The position numbers and the translations under genes were made by a program. A stretch of 64,000 bases of DNA from assembly GCF_027922165.1 (NCBI RefSeq), contig NZ_BSFD01000009.1, forward strand, positions 1 through 64,000. The letters run 5' to 3'. Origin of the DNA: Brevundimonas intermedia (GTDB taxonomy: Bacteria; Pseudomonadota; Alphaproteobacteria; Caulobacterales; Caulobacteraceae). The notes under the pieces were generated by a model. The model saw nothing but the letters and a program-made list of their open reading frames with translations. It ran no database searches and was not told where the DNA came from. Positions 49,253-58,885 of the stretch are shown here, in pieces (position 1 is the stretch's first letter; every line of letters begins with the position of its first letter).

Positions 49253-51037
49253 ATGGCCGCTTACGAACTGATCGACCACGAATACGACGTCGTCGTCGTC
49301 GGCGCTGGGGGCTCCGGCCTTCGCGCCGCCCTCGGCGCCGCCCAGCAGGGACTGAAGGTCGCCTGCGTCACCAAGGTCTTCCCGACCCGCTCGCACACGG
49401 TCGCGGCGCAGGGCGGCATCTCCGCCTCGCTGGGCAATATGGGCGAGGACAGCTGGCAGTGGCACATGTACGACACCGTCAAGGGGTCGGACTGGCTGGG
49501 CGACCAGGACTCGATCGAATATCTGGTCCGCAACGCGCCCAAGGCCGTCTACGAGCTGGAACACTGGGGCGTGCCTTTCAGCCGCACCGAGGAAGGCAAG
49601 ATCTATCAGCGCGCCTTCGGCGGCATGACCCGCAACTTCGGCGAAGGCCCGGTGCAGCGTACCTGCGCCGCCGCCGACCGCACAGGCCACGCCATCCTGC
49701 ACACCCTGTACGGCCAGTCGGTGCGTCGCGAAGTGAAGTTTTTCGTCGAATATTTCGCGCTGGACCTGATCATGCAGGACGGCGCCTGCACCGGCGTGAC
49801 GGCGCTGCAACTCGACAACGGTCAGCTTCACCAGTTCCGCGCCAAGATGGTGGTTCTGGCCACCGGCGGATACGGCCGCGCCTATTTCAGCGCCACCAGC
49901 GCCCACACCTGCACCGGCGACGGCAACGCCATGGTGTTGCGCGCCGGCCTGCCGCTGCAGGACATGGAGTTCGTCCAGTTCCACCCCACCGGCATCTACG
50001 GCGCCGGCTGCCTGATCACCGAGGGCGCGCGCGGCGAGGGCGGATACCTGACCAATTCGGAAGGCGAGCGCTTCATGGAACGCTATGCCCCGACCGTGAA
50101 GGATCTGGCCCCGCGCGACATGGTCAGCCGCTCCATGACCATCGAGATCCGTGAAGGGCGCGGCGTGGGTCCGAACAAGGACCACATCTTCCTGCACCTG
50201 GACCACCTGGATCCCAAGATCCTGCACCAGCGCCTGCCGGGCATTTCCGAAAGCGCCAAGATCTTCGCCGGCGTGGACGTGACCAAGGCGCCGATCCCGG
50301 TCCTGCCGACCGTCCACTACAATATGGGCGGCATACCGACCAACTATCACGGCGAAGTCCTGACCCTGCGCGACGGCAACCCCGACAGCGTGGTGCCCGG
50401 CCTGATGGCTGTGGGCGAGGCGGCCTGCGTCTCGGTGCACGGCGCCAACCGCCTGGGCTCCAACTCCCTGACCGACCTGGTGGTGTTCGGCCGCGCCGTC
50501 GGCCTGCGCTGTGGCGAGGTGGTGGACAAGGCCTCGGCCGTGCCGTCCGCCTCCAAGACCCAGACCGACGCCCACCTGGCCCGCCTGGACCGCTTCCGTA
50601 ACGCCAACGGTTCCACTTCTACGGCGGAACTTCGCCTTTCTATGCAGAAATCTATGCAGGCCGATGCAGCGGTGTTTCGGACCGGCGAGACGTTGCAGCA
50701 GGGCGTGGACAAGCTGCGGGCGATCGATGCGGCGGGGGATGATATCAAGACCACCGATCGCGGCCTGATCTGGAATACGGATCTGATGGAGACGCTGGAG
50801 TACGACAACCTGATCGCCCAGGCCGTCGTCACCATCGAGAGCGGGCTGAACCGCACGGAATCGCGCGGCGCCCACGCCCGCGAGGACTATCCGGACCGGG
50901 ACGACGCCAACTGGATGAAACACACCCTGGCGTGGAAGCGTCCGGGCGAGCAGGTCCAGATCGACTACCGCCCCGTGCACAATTACACGATGTCCGACGA
51001 CATCGCGTACATCGAGCCCAAGGCTCGGGTTTACTGA
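49253..51037 (+). CDS. sdhA: Succinate dehydrogenase flavoprotein subunit
   Basis: A 594-residue SdhA. It has the FAD motif [15 protein letters not shown], the covalent FAD histidine in [11 protein letters not shown], the active-site [20 protein letters not shown] region and [11 protein letters not shown] near the C-terminal part. It oxidises succinate to fumarate in the TCA cycle and passes electrons to SdhB. The spacing to sdhD is 7 bases. Confidence 0.97.
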   Translation: MAAYELIDHEYDVVVVGAGGSGLRAALGAAQQGLKVACVTKVFPTRSHTVAAQGGISASLGNMGEDSWQWHMYDTVKGSDWLGDQDSIEYLVRNAPKAVYELEHWGVPFSRTEEGKIYQRAFGGMTRNFGEGPVQRTCAAADRTGHAILHTLYGQSVRREVKFFVEYFALDLIMQDGACTGVTALQLDNGQLHQFRAKMVVLATGGYGRAYFSATSAHTCTGDGNAMVLRAGLPLQDMEFVQFHPTGIYGAGCLITEGARGEGGYLTNSEGERFMERYAPTVKDLAPRDMVSRSMTIEIREGRGVGPNKDHIFLHLDHLDPKILHQRLPGISESAKIFAGVDVTKAPIPVLPTVHYNMGGIPTNYHGEVLTLRDGNPDSVVPGLMAVGEAACVSVHGANRLGSNSLTDLVVFGRAVGLRCGEVVDKASAVPSASKTQTDAHLARLDRFRNANGSTSTAELRLSMQKSMQADAAVFRTGETLQQGVDKLRAIDAAGDDIKTTDRGLIWNTDLMETLEYDNLIAQAVVTIESGLNRTESRGAHAREDYPDRDDANWMKHTLAWKRPGEQVQIDYRPVHNYTMSDDIAYIEPKARVY

Positions 51038-51049
51038 GGTCGAACACAG

Positions 51050-51847
51050 ATGGTTCAACTCTCCCTCCCCCGCGGCTCCAAGCCGACCAAGGGCAAGGTC
51101 CACAAGGCCGCGCCCGGCTCCAAGGACGTCAAGACCTACAAGGTCTATCGTTATGACCCCGAGGTCGACGCCGACCCGCGCTGGGACACGTTCGAGGTGC
51201 CCACGGGCGACCACGGTCCGATGCTGCTGGACGCCCTGATCCACATCAAGAACGAGATCGACCCGACGCTGTCGTTCCGGCGCTCGTGCCGCGAAGGCAT
51301 CTGCGGCTCCTGCTCGATGAACATCGACGGGCGCAACACCCTGGCCTGCACCAAGGGCTGGGACGAGTGCCAATCGCACAACATCACCATCGCCCCCCTG
51401 CCGCACCAGCCGGTGATCAAGGACCTGGTGACGGACCTGAGCCTGTTCTACGCCCAGTATGACTCGATCCAGCCCTATCTCCAGTCGGACGAGCCCGACC
51501 CGGAACAGGAACGGCTCCAGACCCCGGCCGAGCGCGAAAAACTGGACGGCCTGTACGAGTGCATCCTGTGCGCCTGCTGCTCCACCTCCTGCCCCAGCTA
51601 CTGGTGGAACCAGGAGGAATACCTCGGCCCGGCGGCGCTGCTGCAATCCTATCGCTGGATCTCCGACAGCCGCGACGACGCCACGCAGAAACGTCTGGAC
51701 GACCTGGAAGACCCGTTCAAACTGTACCGCTGCCACACCATCATGAACTGCGCCCAGGTCTGCCCCAAGGGCCTGAACCCGGCCAAGGCCATCGCCGAAA
51801 CCAAGAAGCTGATGGTCGCCCCCAGCCGCAAGAAACAGGCGGCCTAA
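51050..51847 (+). CDS. sdhB: Succinate dehydrogenase iron-sulfur subunit
   Basis: A 265-residue SdhB. The 2Fe-2S cysteines are in [20 protein letters not shown] with the fourth in ACTKG; the 4Fe-4S and 3Fe-4S clusters use [16 protein letters not shown] and [17 protein letters not shown]. It starts with a basic N-terminal tail longer than in E. coli. It closes the sdhCDAB operon, 12 bases after sdhA. Confidence 0.97.
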   Translation: MVQLSLPRGSKPTKGKVHKAAPGSKDVKTYKVYRYDPEVDADPRWDTFEVPTGDHGPMLLDALIHIKNEIDPTLSFRRSCREGICGSCSMNIDGRNTLACTKGWDECQSHNITIAPLPHQPVIKDLVTDLSLFYAQYDSIQPYLQSDEPDPEQERLQTPAEREKLDGLYECILCACCSTSCPSYWWNQEEYLGPAALLQSYRWISDSRDDATQKRLDDLEDPFKLYRCHTIMNCAQVCPKGLNPAKAIAETKKLMVAPSRKKQAA

Positions 51848-51864
51848 CCGCCGCCTATGCCCCG

Positions 51865-52296
51865 ATGACCGCTGAGGTCCTGCTGTTCGCCTATGGCACG
51901 CTGCAGGACCCGGCGGTCCAGACGGCCGTCTTCGGACACGTTCTGGAGCCCCACCCTGGAACGGGCGCCCCGGACCGACTGAGCGGTTTTCGCCTGTCGC
52001 ACATCCCCGTCGAAGATCCCCCCATCGACGGGCCCACCGTCGACGCCCCCCAGATCGCGGCCGAGACCGGCCTGACCCACTATCCGATCCTGGTCCCGAC
52101 GACGGCCGAAGCCCCGCCCGTCCCCGGCCGCCTCTACCCCCTGACCCCCGCCCACCTGACCGCCGCCGACGCCTATGAGGGCGAGGCCTATCGCCGGGTG
52201 CGGGTGACGACGGAGGCGGGGGCGGAGGCGTGGGTTTATGTGGCGGCGGAGGGAGTCGACCTCAGGGGCAACGCAGTGATATTGTCGCCTTATTAG
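51865..52296 (+). CDS. Gamma-glutamylcyclotransferase-like (AIG2/GGCT) protein
   Basis: A 143-residue protein with the substrate-loop motif FAYGTLQDPAVQ at residues 8-19 and a catalytic-type glutamate in DAYEGEAYRRVRV. The family includes enzymes that cyclise gamma-glutamyl amines or glutathione; many bacterial members are uncharacterised. The start at 51865 is 17 bases after sdhB; the frame is open further upstream but only as sdhB antiphase sequence. It may be read with the sdh operon. Confidence 0.82.
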   Translation: MTAEVLLFAYGTLQDPAVQTAVFGHVLEPHPGTGAPDRLSGFRLSHIPVEDPPIDGPTVDAPQIAAETGLTHYPILVPTTAEAPPVPGRLYPLTPAHLTAADAYEGEAYRRVRVTTEAGAEAWVYVAAEGVDLRGNAVILSPY

Positions 52297-52372
52297 CGGC
52301 GCTGGTTTTTCGGGCCGTCGAACAGAGCGTGGCGAGGCAGATATAGTGGCATCGGAACAGGGCATTCCTACG

Positions 52373-53203
52373 ATGCGTTCGATCTCTCCGTTCCGCTATC
52401 CGGGCGGCAAAGCATTCTTGTATAAGTATCTGCTGGGTCGGCTCGCGTCTTTGCCTGATGGTCAGCGCTTCTATGCCGAACCATTCTGTGGTGGGGCCGG
52501 AGCGGCTGTCATCCTGTTGAAACTTGACGCAGCCAGCGAGATTCACCTGAACGACGCCGATCCTAAGGTGTTTGCCGCGTGGCAGGCGATCTTGAATGAG
52601 CCTGACCGCTTTGCTGCGGAGATTATGAAAACCCCGGTCGACATGCCGACTTGGTATGCATGTCGAGACCTCGTTCAAACTTCCACGGAGCCAAACTTCG
52701 AACTGGGTTTCGCGACCTTCTTTCTGAACCGCACGAGCCGGTCGGGTATCGTCGTGGGAGCTGGCCCGATTGGGGGGTACGATCAACGCGGCAACTGGAA
52801 AATTGACGCTCGCTTCAATCGAGAGGCGTTATCGGATCGCGTTCGCTGGTTGGGCTCGATGCGGGAGCGCATCCATATCACCCATGAAGATGCGCTGACC
52901 TTCCTCTCAAGATCGGCCTCGCGGCTCGAAATTGATCGGACGTTGTTCTTTGTTGATCCGCCTTACGTGACAGCGGGGGGGCGGCTCTATCTGAACGCGA
53001 TGAACGATGGGAAGCACATCGCTCTTAGCGATATGCTTCAGGACGGGAAGCTGCCGCATTGGGTCCTCACTTATGATGACCATCCTCTAATCAGAGAATT
53101 GTATGATCGTCAGATCATCACGGACTTGGCGGTAACCTACAGCCTTCAAAACAAGCGCAAGGAGCGCGAAGTTCTAATCAACGATCAGGCCGCCTTGGCG
53201 TAA
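52373..53203 (+). CDS. DNA adenine N6-methyltransferase (Dam/D12 class)
   Basis: A 276-residue MTase of the D12 class. Motif I-type FRYPGGKAFLYKYL is at the N-terminus, AEPFCGGAGAAVILL is the SAM site and VDPPYVTAGGRLY carries the DPPY motif IV for adenine N6 methylation. FFLNRTSRSG matches the D12 pattern. An in-frame GTG at 52346 has a better ribosome site (GAGG, 8 bases) and may be the true start. GC is clearly lower than in sdhB or the ferredoxin gene, suggesting transfer. Its 3' end overlaps the convergent gene by 19 bases, so the three genes look like one cassette. The recognition sequence is unknown. Confidence 0.9.
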   Translation: MRSISPFRYPGGKAFLYKYLLGRLASLPDGQRFYAEPFCGGAGAAVILLKLDAASEIHLNDADPKVFAAWQAILNEPDRFAAEIMKTPVDMPTWYACRDLVQTSTEPNFELGFATFFLNRTSRSGIVVGAGPIGGYDQRGNWKIDARFNREALSDRVRWLGSMRERIHITHEDALTFLSRSASRLEIDRTLFFVDPPYVTAGGRLYLNAMNDGKHIALSDMLQDGKLPHWVLTYDDHPLIRELYDRQIITDLAVTYSLQNKRKEREVLINDQAALA

Positions 53204-54162
53204 TCGTAAAAATCCCCGAGCCAATTACGTAGTTCATCGACACGATCTGCACCATCAATTGCGACGCCGTTGAGACCAAGCTGTAGTCCTTCCCATGCGC
53301 ACAGCGGTAGCCGAAGGCGATCAAGTATAGCGCGGTGAAATTGATGAAGGTGGTTCCAATCGCGCTCGTCGAGGACGCGATAGGGGATCACGGTAACGTG
53401 GGATAGGTTGCCCGTCATCAAGTCCTGCATGTAGGCACGTTCGAATGTCCGTGCGTGGTCAGCGACGGGCTTATCGGTCCAGTTTTTCCCGCTCGCCGTT
53501 TGGCCGAAGAAGAAGGCCGTAGGCGGGGGCCTACCCCCTGGTGTCCAAGCGATGACATCTACGCCGCCGTCCTTCTCTTGCGGTGGAGTATACTGTCCCG
53601 GCGGATTTCTCACGGTGAAACCGCCACCTGCAGCGGCCGCTCGTGTCAGCAAAGCGATAATGGTTTCGCCCTGCTGTCTCGGCCAGCCAACGCTGAAGGC
53701 GGGTCCGCGGGTTAGCCCGGCAAGGCCGAGTGTCGCGATGATCTGAAAAACCTGGTTCCGAAGGGTGGTCAACATCTGGCCAGCAGGCGGAGCTAGCAGG
53801 ATCTCTGATCCAGTGACGTGGGCAGCAACAAGGCAGATGAGGTAAAACGCAAACTGGGTGTCTCGCCACTCTCCATTGGCAATCAGCTCGTCGCCTGCGT
53901 CCGACAGCTGAAAGGGATAAGTGGGGCCAAGCGCTTGGCGCCGCTTCTCGACCTCGTTCTCCAACTCTTCAACGAGTTGCTCGCGCTTTTTGTCGCGCTC
54001 GCCGATATCATCTTCAGGTGTTTCCTCCTGCTCAAGCAGAGACCCGATTAGGGCGTCTACCCGAGCAACGTGGAATTCGTCGAACAACGCCGCCAGCTCA
54101 AGCCAGTCGACGAGGTCGTCCACCTTCAGGCTCAAGGTGGGAGCATCGATCGGTCCGGCCAT
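53185..54162 (-). CDS. Unknown protein with nuclease-like motif in the MTase-ParB cassette
   Basis: A 325-residue protein that I cannot place in a named family. Residues 40-80 are a charged helical stretch. A region rich in hydrophobic helices runs at 100-160. At 197-228 a KDGGVDVIAW strand with D202 is followed 19 residues later by FFFGQTASGKNW (Q221, K226). The spacing of an acidic residue then a strand with Q/E and K resembles PD-(D/E)xK endonucleases, with E167 a possible first acid. The gene lies 5 bases after the ParB-like gene and converges on an adenine MTase gene. Restriction is my inference; the motif is not a perfect match. Confidence 0.6.
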   Translation of the reverse strand: MAGPIDAPTLSLKVDDLVDWLELAALFDEFHVARVDALIGSLLEQEETPEDDIGERDKKREQLVEELENEVEKRRQALGPTYPFQLSDAGDELIANGEWRDTQFAFYLICLVAAHVTGSEILLAPPAGQMLTTLRNQVFQIIATLGLAGLTRGPAFSVGWPRQQGETIIALLTRAAAAGGGFTVRNPPGQYTPPQEKDGGVDVIAWTPGGRPPPTAFFFGQTASGKNWTDKPVADHARTFERAYMQDLMTGNLSHVTVIPYRVLDERDWNHLHQFHRAILDRLRLPLCAWEGLQLGLNGVAIDGADRVDELRNWLGDFYDYAKAA

Positions 54163-54167
54163 CCGCG

Positions 54168-55310
54168 TTATTTCGGCACGCTTGTGACGGCCGCGTCGAC
54201 CTGAAGTTTGACCATTGATGCTCGACGGGCTGCTGATTCCGCGATTGTCTGGAGCTCCGGCTGCGATACTGGGTCAAAGCCTTCCATGGTTGAAAGCGCG
54301 TGAGACAACTCAGCGTTTGCCGCGATGAGGTGGCGCTGGAAACGAACATCAGCCGGCGTTGCGGTAATGATCGCTTCGTTAAGGTCATTCCGCTCGGCAA
54401 GGATGCGAATGGCGGCGGGGGACGCCAGCACTTCTCGTAGTCGACCCAGATCCGGGTTTTGGCTCTTCACCGCCGGCTCGATGTCACGATCCTTCGAGCC
54501 ATAAAGCCAAGTCAGCAGATTGCGCAATTCGTCGTATCTGTCCGCCGGTACCGGGTTGTTATCCGGATCCGCGCTCCGATCAGGGCGAGGCATTCCGAGG
54601 TAGTTTGTGAACTCCTCGTAGGAAAGACCTGTATAAAGGTGAGAGAAGCTGAACGATTTCTTCTTTCTGTCTCCAATGTCGTAAACACCGTTTTCCTCGG
54701 CCTGGTTCAGCACGTGTAGGGCTGCGACCATCCGGTGCATCGTCATGTGCTGGTCGCCCATGCGGCTGGCGATCTGCTGCAAGTTCATGCCGCTCTGGCC
54801 TGGTTTTTTCTGCTCATCAGCTAGCCATCGGGCGGCAAACCTTGCTTTGGCGAATGCATCCCAAGACTGAGGGCCGTTGATGTGTTTGAACCCGATCAGG
54901 TCCCGGGCGTCGTCCTCGTGCGCTACACGAAAGACAAGCAGCTGATTTAACGTCTCAGCCTTCTCTCGCGTGATCGGGGGAACAGATACTCGCGCCGCCT
55001 TGGCCAGCTCGGGATCTCTAAGGGCTTTCACTGCCGCGAGCCGCCGGTTGCCTTCCAGGACGGCCAACCGCCCGCCGCGCTCAATAACGATAAGCGGCTC
55101 GATGTTTATGTAGCCAGCCGTAGAGATTGATTGGACCAGCTCGGCCAAATCCGCGGAGGTAGCCAGCATGGCCACTACCGCGCTGTCGCTATCGCTTGTC
55201 GGTTCTTTGTCCGGCGTGAAGCGCGGATTGTTCTGATCGAAATCGAGGAGTTCAACCGGGACCTTGTGGGCCTCCCCGATCGGTGGAAGGTGAATATTAC
55301 CTTCAGCCAT
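54168..55310 (-). CDS. ParB-like DNA-binding protein
   Basis: A 380-residue protein; the ATG at 55310 has AAGGA 6 bases before it, better than the TTG at 55328. Residues about 13-100 match a ParB/Srx N-terminal domain: VELLDFDQNNPRF, then INIEPLIVIERGGRLAVLEG and NRRLAAVKAL. A helix-turn-helix-like part follows at about 170-190 (NLQQIASRMGDQHMTMHRMV). It lacks the long C-terminal dimer domain of chromosomal ParB. Such domains appear in nucleases, sulfiredoxins and phage regulators. It leads a two-gene operon with the unknown nuclease-like gene. It is not the chromosome-partition ParB, because no parA is adjacent. Confidence 0.75.
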   Translation of the reverse strand: MAEGNIHLPPIGEAHKVPVELLDFDQNNPRFTPDKEPTSDSDSAVVAMLATSADLAELVQSISTAGYINIEPLIVIERGGRLAVLEGNRRLAAVKALRDPELAKAARVSVPPITREKAETLNQLLVFRVAHEDDARDLIGFKHINGPQSWDAFAKARFAARWLADEQKKPGQSGMNLQQIASRMGDQHMTMHRMVAALHVLNQAEENGVYDIGDRKKKSFSFSHLYTGLSYEEFTNYLGMPRPDRSADPDNNPVPADRYDELRNLLTWLYGSKDRDIEPAVKSQNPDLGRLREVLASPAAIRILAERNDLNEAIITATPADVRFQRHLIAANAELSHALSTMEGFDPVSQPELQTIAESAARRASMVKLQVDAAVTSVPK

Positions 55311-55495
55311 GCTGTGTCCTTGGCTCAACCGCAGAGCTCAGTGCTATCCGGGCGATGTGGGCTCTATGGCCCTTTCGCAAATTCTAAGTCAACAGCCCCG
55401 TCCGACACGGCGCGGGCGATCTATGCCTTTCGGAGCGCCCTTCTCTCGAGGCCACGCAGGTGTCAGCGGCGATCAAACCTGCCGTTTCAATCAGT

Positions 55496-55669
55496 CTATG
55501 GGCCGTCCCGGCGCAGGTCGTCTACATCTAGGTCCAGCGGCGCGCGGCCTTCCAAGGCAAGCAGGCGGCTGCTCCAGTCTGAATGGGCCGGGGTTTCCGT
55601 CATGACCTCGCCGGGCTCCGCCGAAGTGGGCGCGGGCGGGGCGGCGGGGATCTTGCGCCTGTCGGTCAT
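55496..55669 (-). CDS. Small hypothetical protein (57 aa)
   Basis: A 57-codon frame from an ATG at 55669 reads MTDRRKIPAAPPAPTSAEPG and later HSDWSSRLLALEGRAPLDLD. Base composition and codon use are like the host, unlike the lower-GC cassette just to its left. It is divergent from the ferredoxin gene with 78 bases between. No known family is recognised; it could be non-coding. Confidence 0.4.
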   Translation of the reverse strand: MTDRRKIPAAPPAPTSAEPGEVMTETPAHSDWSSRLLALEGRAPLDLDVDDLRRDGP

Positions 55670-55735
55670 GGCGGGAGGATGCCATGGAGCGTCTGCCCCG
55701 TCGATGAGCGCCCTTGCGCCCACGCCCCGGCTTGA

Positions 55736-56068
<333 letters not shown>

Positions 56069-56227
56069 TCGGCGGGTTCTTCGTCCCACTTAGGATGGCC
56101 CGACTTGTGATGGGTTGGGCGGTCCAGCGCTTATAACTGGACGATCGAAAGTCTGGGACTTCAGCGGCTTGAGGCGCGCGAGGGCCGATTTGCGCGCCTG
56201 AGGTGCGGGTGCGCGAATACTGGGCGC

Positions 56228-57889
56228 ATGACAGGCAAGAGCAAATTCACGGACAAGGTGTGGAACGAGGAGATCGGGCCGCGCTACGCCAATGACCACA
56301 GCGTCACCGGCAAGCAGATCGCCGAGGAGCTGGGGCTGCACGAGGTGACGCTGAGTTCGCAGATGCGGCGGCGCGGCTTCTATCGCTATCAGCGCGCGGG
56401 GACGCCGCCGCCCGCCTTTACGGCCGCGGCGGCGGAGGGGCTGAAGCGGTGCGAAATCCTGGCCTTCGACTGGGATCCCGACAAGCCCGAGGCGACGATG
56501 GCGACGCTGAACGCGCGCGCGGCCCTGGCGGCGCGGGAGGGGTGGCTGCCGGAAATGGGCGGGTTGCTGCGGGCCAAGCGGTTCGTGGGCATGGACGCCG
56601 TGCGGTTCGGCCCCTGGGCGGGGATGTCGCTGGCCAAGGCGCTGGGGATGCCGGATGCCGCGGGGCTGGGCGACGATGCGGAGCCGGGGCCGGAGCTGGT
56701 GCTGAGGACGGCGCAGCAGCCGCCGGAGGACGCCTGGTCCGCCTGGCTGTTCCTGGGCGGACGGGGGGCGGGCAAGACCCTGGCGGGGGCGTCGTGGGCG
56801 GCGGACGAGGCCGAGCGGCTGGGGCCCGGCGGGCGGCTGGCCCTGGTGGGGGCGACCCTGCACGATGTGCGCGAGGTGATGATCGGCGGGCCCAGCGGCA
56901 TCATGGCCCTGCCGCGCTGGCGGGGGCGGGCGCGGCCGGTCTATGAATCGACGCGGCGGCGGCTGGTGTTCCCGAGCGGGGCCGAGGCCTGGGCCTTTTC
57001 CGCCGAGGACCCCGACAGCCTGCGCGGGCCGCAGTTCGCCGGGGCCTGGGCCGATGAATTCTGCGCCTGGGCGCGGCCGGACGAGACCCTGGCCATGCTG
57101 CGCCTGGGGCTGAGGCTGGGGCGGGATCCGCGTCTGGTGGTGACGACCACGCCCCGGCCGATGGCGGCGCTGAAGGCCTTGCGGGCCGAGGCCGGGTGCG
57201 TGACCACCCATGCGCCGACGCGGGACAACGCCGAGAACCTGGCGCCGGGGGTGATCGCGCGGCTGGAGGCTCTGTACGGCGGCACGCGGCGGGCGGCGCA
57301 GGAGATGGAGGGGCTGATCCTCGACGTCGAAGGGGCGCTGTTCCGGGCGGAGGATCTGGCGCGGGCTAATCTGGATAGCGGAGCGGCGCCGGCGCGGTTC
57401 GACCGGGTGGTGGTGGCGATCGATCCGACCACCACGCCGGGGGGCGACGCCTGCGGCATCGTGGCGGCGGGGCGTGTGGGGACCCAGGCCTATGTCCTGG
57501 CCGACCGGTCGATGCGGGGGCTGAGCCCCGACGGCTGGGCGCGGCGGGCCCTGGCCTGCGCCGCCGAGTTCGGGGCCGGGGCCATCGTGGCCGAGGTCAA
57601 TCAGGGCGGGGACATGGTGGCCCATGTGCTGAAGACGCTTGAGCCCCATGTGGTGGTGCGCGAGGTGCGGGCCACGCGCGGCAAGCGGATGCGGGCCGAG
57701 CCGGTGGCGGCCCTGTACGAACAGGGGCGGGTGACGCACCTGGGCCGGCTCCGCGACCTGGAGGAGGAGCTGATGGCCCTGGGCGGGGACGAGACGGGCA
57801 GTCTGGACCGGGCCGATGCCCTGGTCTGGGCCCTGACCGACCTGATGCTGGGGGAGGAGGGGGAGGGGCCGTGGTTCAGGGTCTTGTAG
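56228..57889 (+). CDS. Isolated large terminase / GTA-type DNA-packaging ATPase with N-terminal extension
   Basis: A 553-residue TerL of the kind found in alphaproteobacterial gene transfer agents. The ATPase has Walker A GGRGAGKT at 177-184, Walker B AWADE ending at 276-277 and the coupling motif TTTPR at 306-310. The RNase H-like nuclease has D399, E456 and D530 in position. GTA terminases reach Walker A after about 40 residues; here there are 176. Residues 1-55 read like a helix-turn-helix (SVTGKQIAEELGLHEVTLSS), the usual fold of a small terminase. No portal, capsid or tail gene is nearby. Codon use is as GC-rich as the host genes, so it is long resident. Confidence 0.85.
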   Translation: MTGKSKFTDKVWNEEIGPRYANDHSVTGKQIAEELGLHEVTLSSQMRRRGFYRYQRAGTPPPAFTAAAAEGLKRCEILAFDWDPDKPEATMATLNARAALAAREGWLPEMGGLLRAKRFVGMDAVRFGPWAGMSLAKALGMPDAAGLGDDAEPGPELVLRTAQQPPEDAWSAWLFLGGRGAGKTLAGASWAADEAERLGPGGRLALVGATLHDVREVMIGGPSGIMALPRWRGRARPVYESTRRRLVFPSGAEAWAFSAEDPDSLRGPQFAGAWADEFCAWARPDETLAMLRLGLRLGRDPRLVVTTTPRPMAALKALRAEAGCVTTHAPTRDNAENLAPGVIARLEALYGGTRRAAQEMEGLILDVEGALFRAEDLARANLDSGAAPARFDRVVVAIDPTTTPGGDACGIVAAGRVGTQAYVLADRSMRGLSPDGWARRALACAAEFGAGAIVAEVNQGGDMVAHVLKTLEPHVVVREVRATRGKRMRAEPVAALYEQGRVTHLGRLRDLEEELMALGGDETGSLDRADALVWALTDLMLGEEGEGPWFRVL

Positions 57890-57948
57890 CCCCATGACCC
57901 CGCCATTGGCGCGTGACGGGCGGCGGCGGGCGCGCTAGAGCCTGATCC

Positions 57949-58884
57949 ATGAACGATACGCCGAAAAAGGGCTGGTTCCAGCGCCTGTCCGCGGGGCTCT
58001 CGCGCTCCTCCAAACAGATGACCGACCAGGTCGTCGCCAGCTTCGTCAAGGAACCCCTGTCCGAGGCGGCGCTGGAGCAGCTGGAGGAACATCTGCTGGA
58101 AAGCGACCTGGGGCCGGCGGCCTCGGCGCGGATCGTCGACCGGTTCCGGGCGCTGAAGTTCGGCAAGGACGCCCAGGAGCGCGAGGTCAAGGAGGCTTTG
58201 GCCGAGGCGGTGGCGGCCGAACTGGCGCCGCGCCAGGCGACCTTCGATCCGCTGAAGGGGCCCAAACCCTATGTGGTGCTGTTCGTCGGGGTGAACGGCT
58301 CTGGCAAGACCACGACCCTGGGCAAGATCGCCGCCGACCTGACGGGCAAGGGCGCCAAGGTGATGATCGTCGCCGGCGACACCTTCCGCGCCGCCGCCCG
58401 CGAACAGCTGAAGGTCTGGGCCGACCGGGCCGGGGCCGATTTCGAGAGCCGGCGGGACGGGGCGGATGCGGCGGGCCTGGCGTTTGACGCCTATACCAAG
58501 GCGCGGGCCGAGGGGTTCGACGTGGTCCTGATCGACACGGCCGGGCGGCTGCAGAACAAGTCGGCCCTGATGGACGAACTGCTGAAGATCGTGCGGGTGC
58601 TGAAGAAGGTGGACCCGGAGGCGCCGCACGACACGCTTCTGGTGCTGGACGCCACGGTGGGGCGCAACGCCCTGGCCCAGGAACAGATCTTCGGCCGCAC
58701 CGCCTTCGTCACCGGGGTTGTGATGACCAAGCTGGACGGGACGGCGCGGGGCGGGGTGCTGGTGCCCGTGGCCCAGGCGTCCGACGCGCCCCTGATGCTG
58801 ATCGGCGTGGGCGAGGGGGTGGAGGATCTGCAAGCCTTCGACGCCCGCGCCTTCGCCCGCTCGCTGGTGGGACTGGAAGACTGA
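57949..58884 (+). CDS. ftsY: Signal recognition particle receptor FtsY
   Basis: A 311-residue SRP GTPase. The N domain covers 1-100 and the G domain follows: GVNGSGKTTTLGKIAADL at 114-131, AGDTFRAAAREQLKVWA, DTAGRLQNKSALMDEL and TKLDGTARGG. The acidic A domain of E. coli FtsY is missing, as is normal in this group. It docks SRP-ribosome complexes at the SecYEG translocon. The start is the ATG at 57949. It is followed one base after its stop by the IspZ gene. Confidence 0.95.
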   Translation: MNDTPKKGWFQRLSAGLSRSSKQMTDQVVASFVKEPLSEAALEQLEEHLLESDLGPAASARIVDRFRALKFGKDAQEREVKEALAEAVAAELAPRQATFDPLKGPKPYVVLFVGVNGSGKTTTLGKIAADLTGKGAKVMIVAGDTFRAAAREQLKVWADRAGADFESRRDGADAAGLAFDAYTKARAEGFDVVLIDTAGRLQNKSALMDELLKIVRVLKKVDPEAPHDTLLVLDATVGRNALAQEQIFGRTAFVTGVVMTKLDGTARGGVLVPVAQASDAPLMLIGVGEGVEDLQAFDARAFARSLVGLED

Positions 58885-58885
58885 G

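Noticed and set aside
49190..51736. An 848-codon open frame antisense to sdhD, sdhA and sdhB
   Set aside because: Crosses three real genes with diagnostic cofactor motifs; no motif in the antisense product.
54168..55310. Chromosome partition protein ParB
   Set aside because: No parA neighbour, no dimerisation domain and a different helix-turn-helix region; sequence fits only the general ParB N-terminal superfamily.
56090..57895. A 601-codon open frame antisense to the terminase gene
   Set aside because: Product is mostly R, P, Q, G and H, typical of antisense of high-GC codons; the sense protein has intact terminase motifs.
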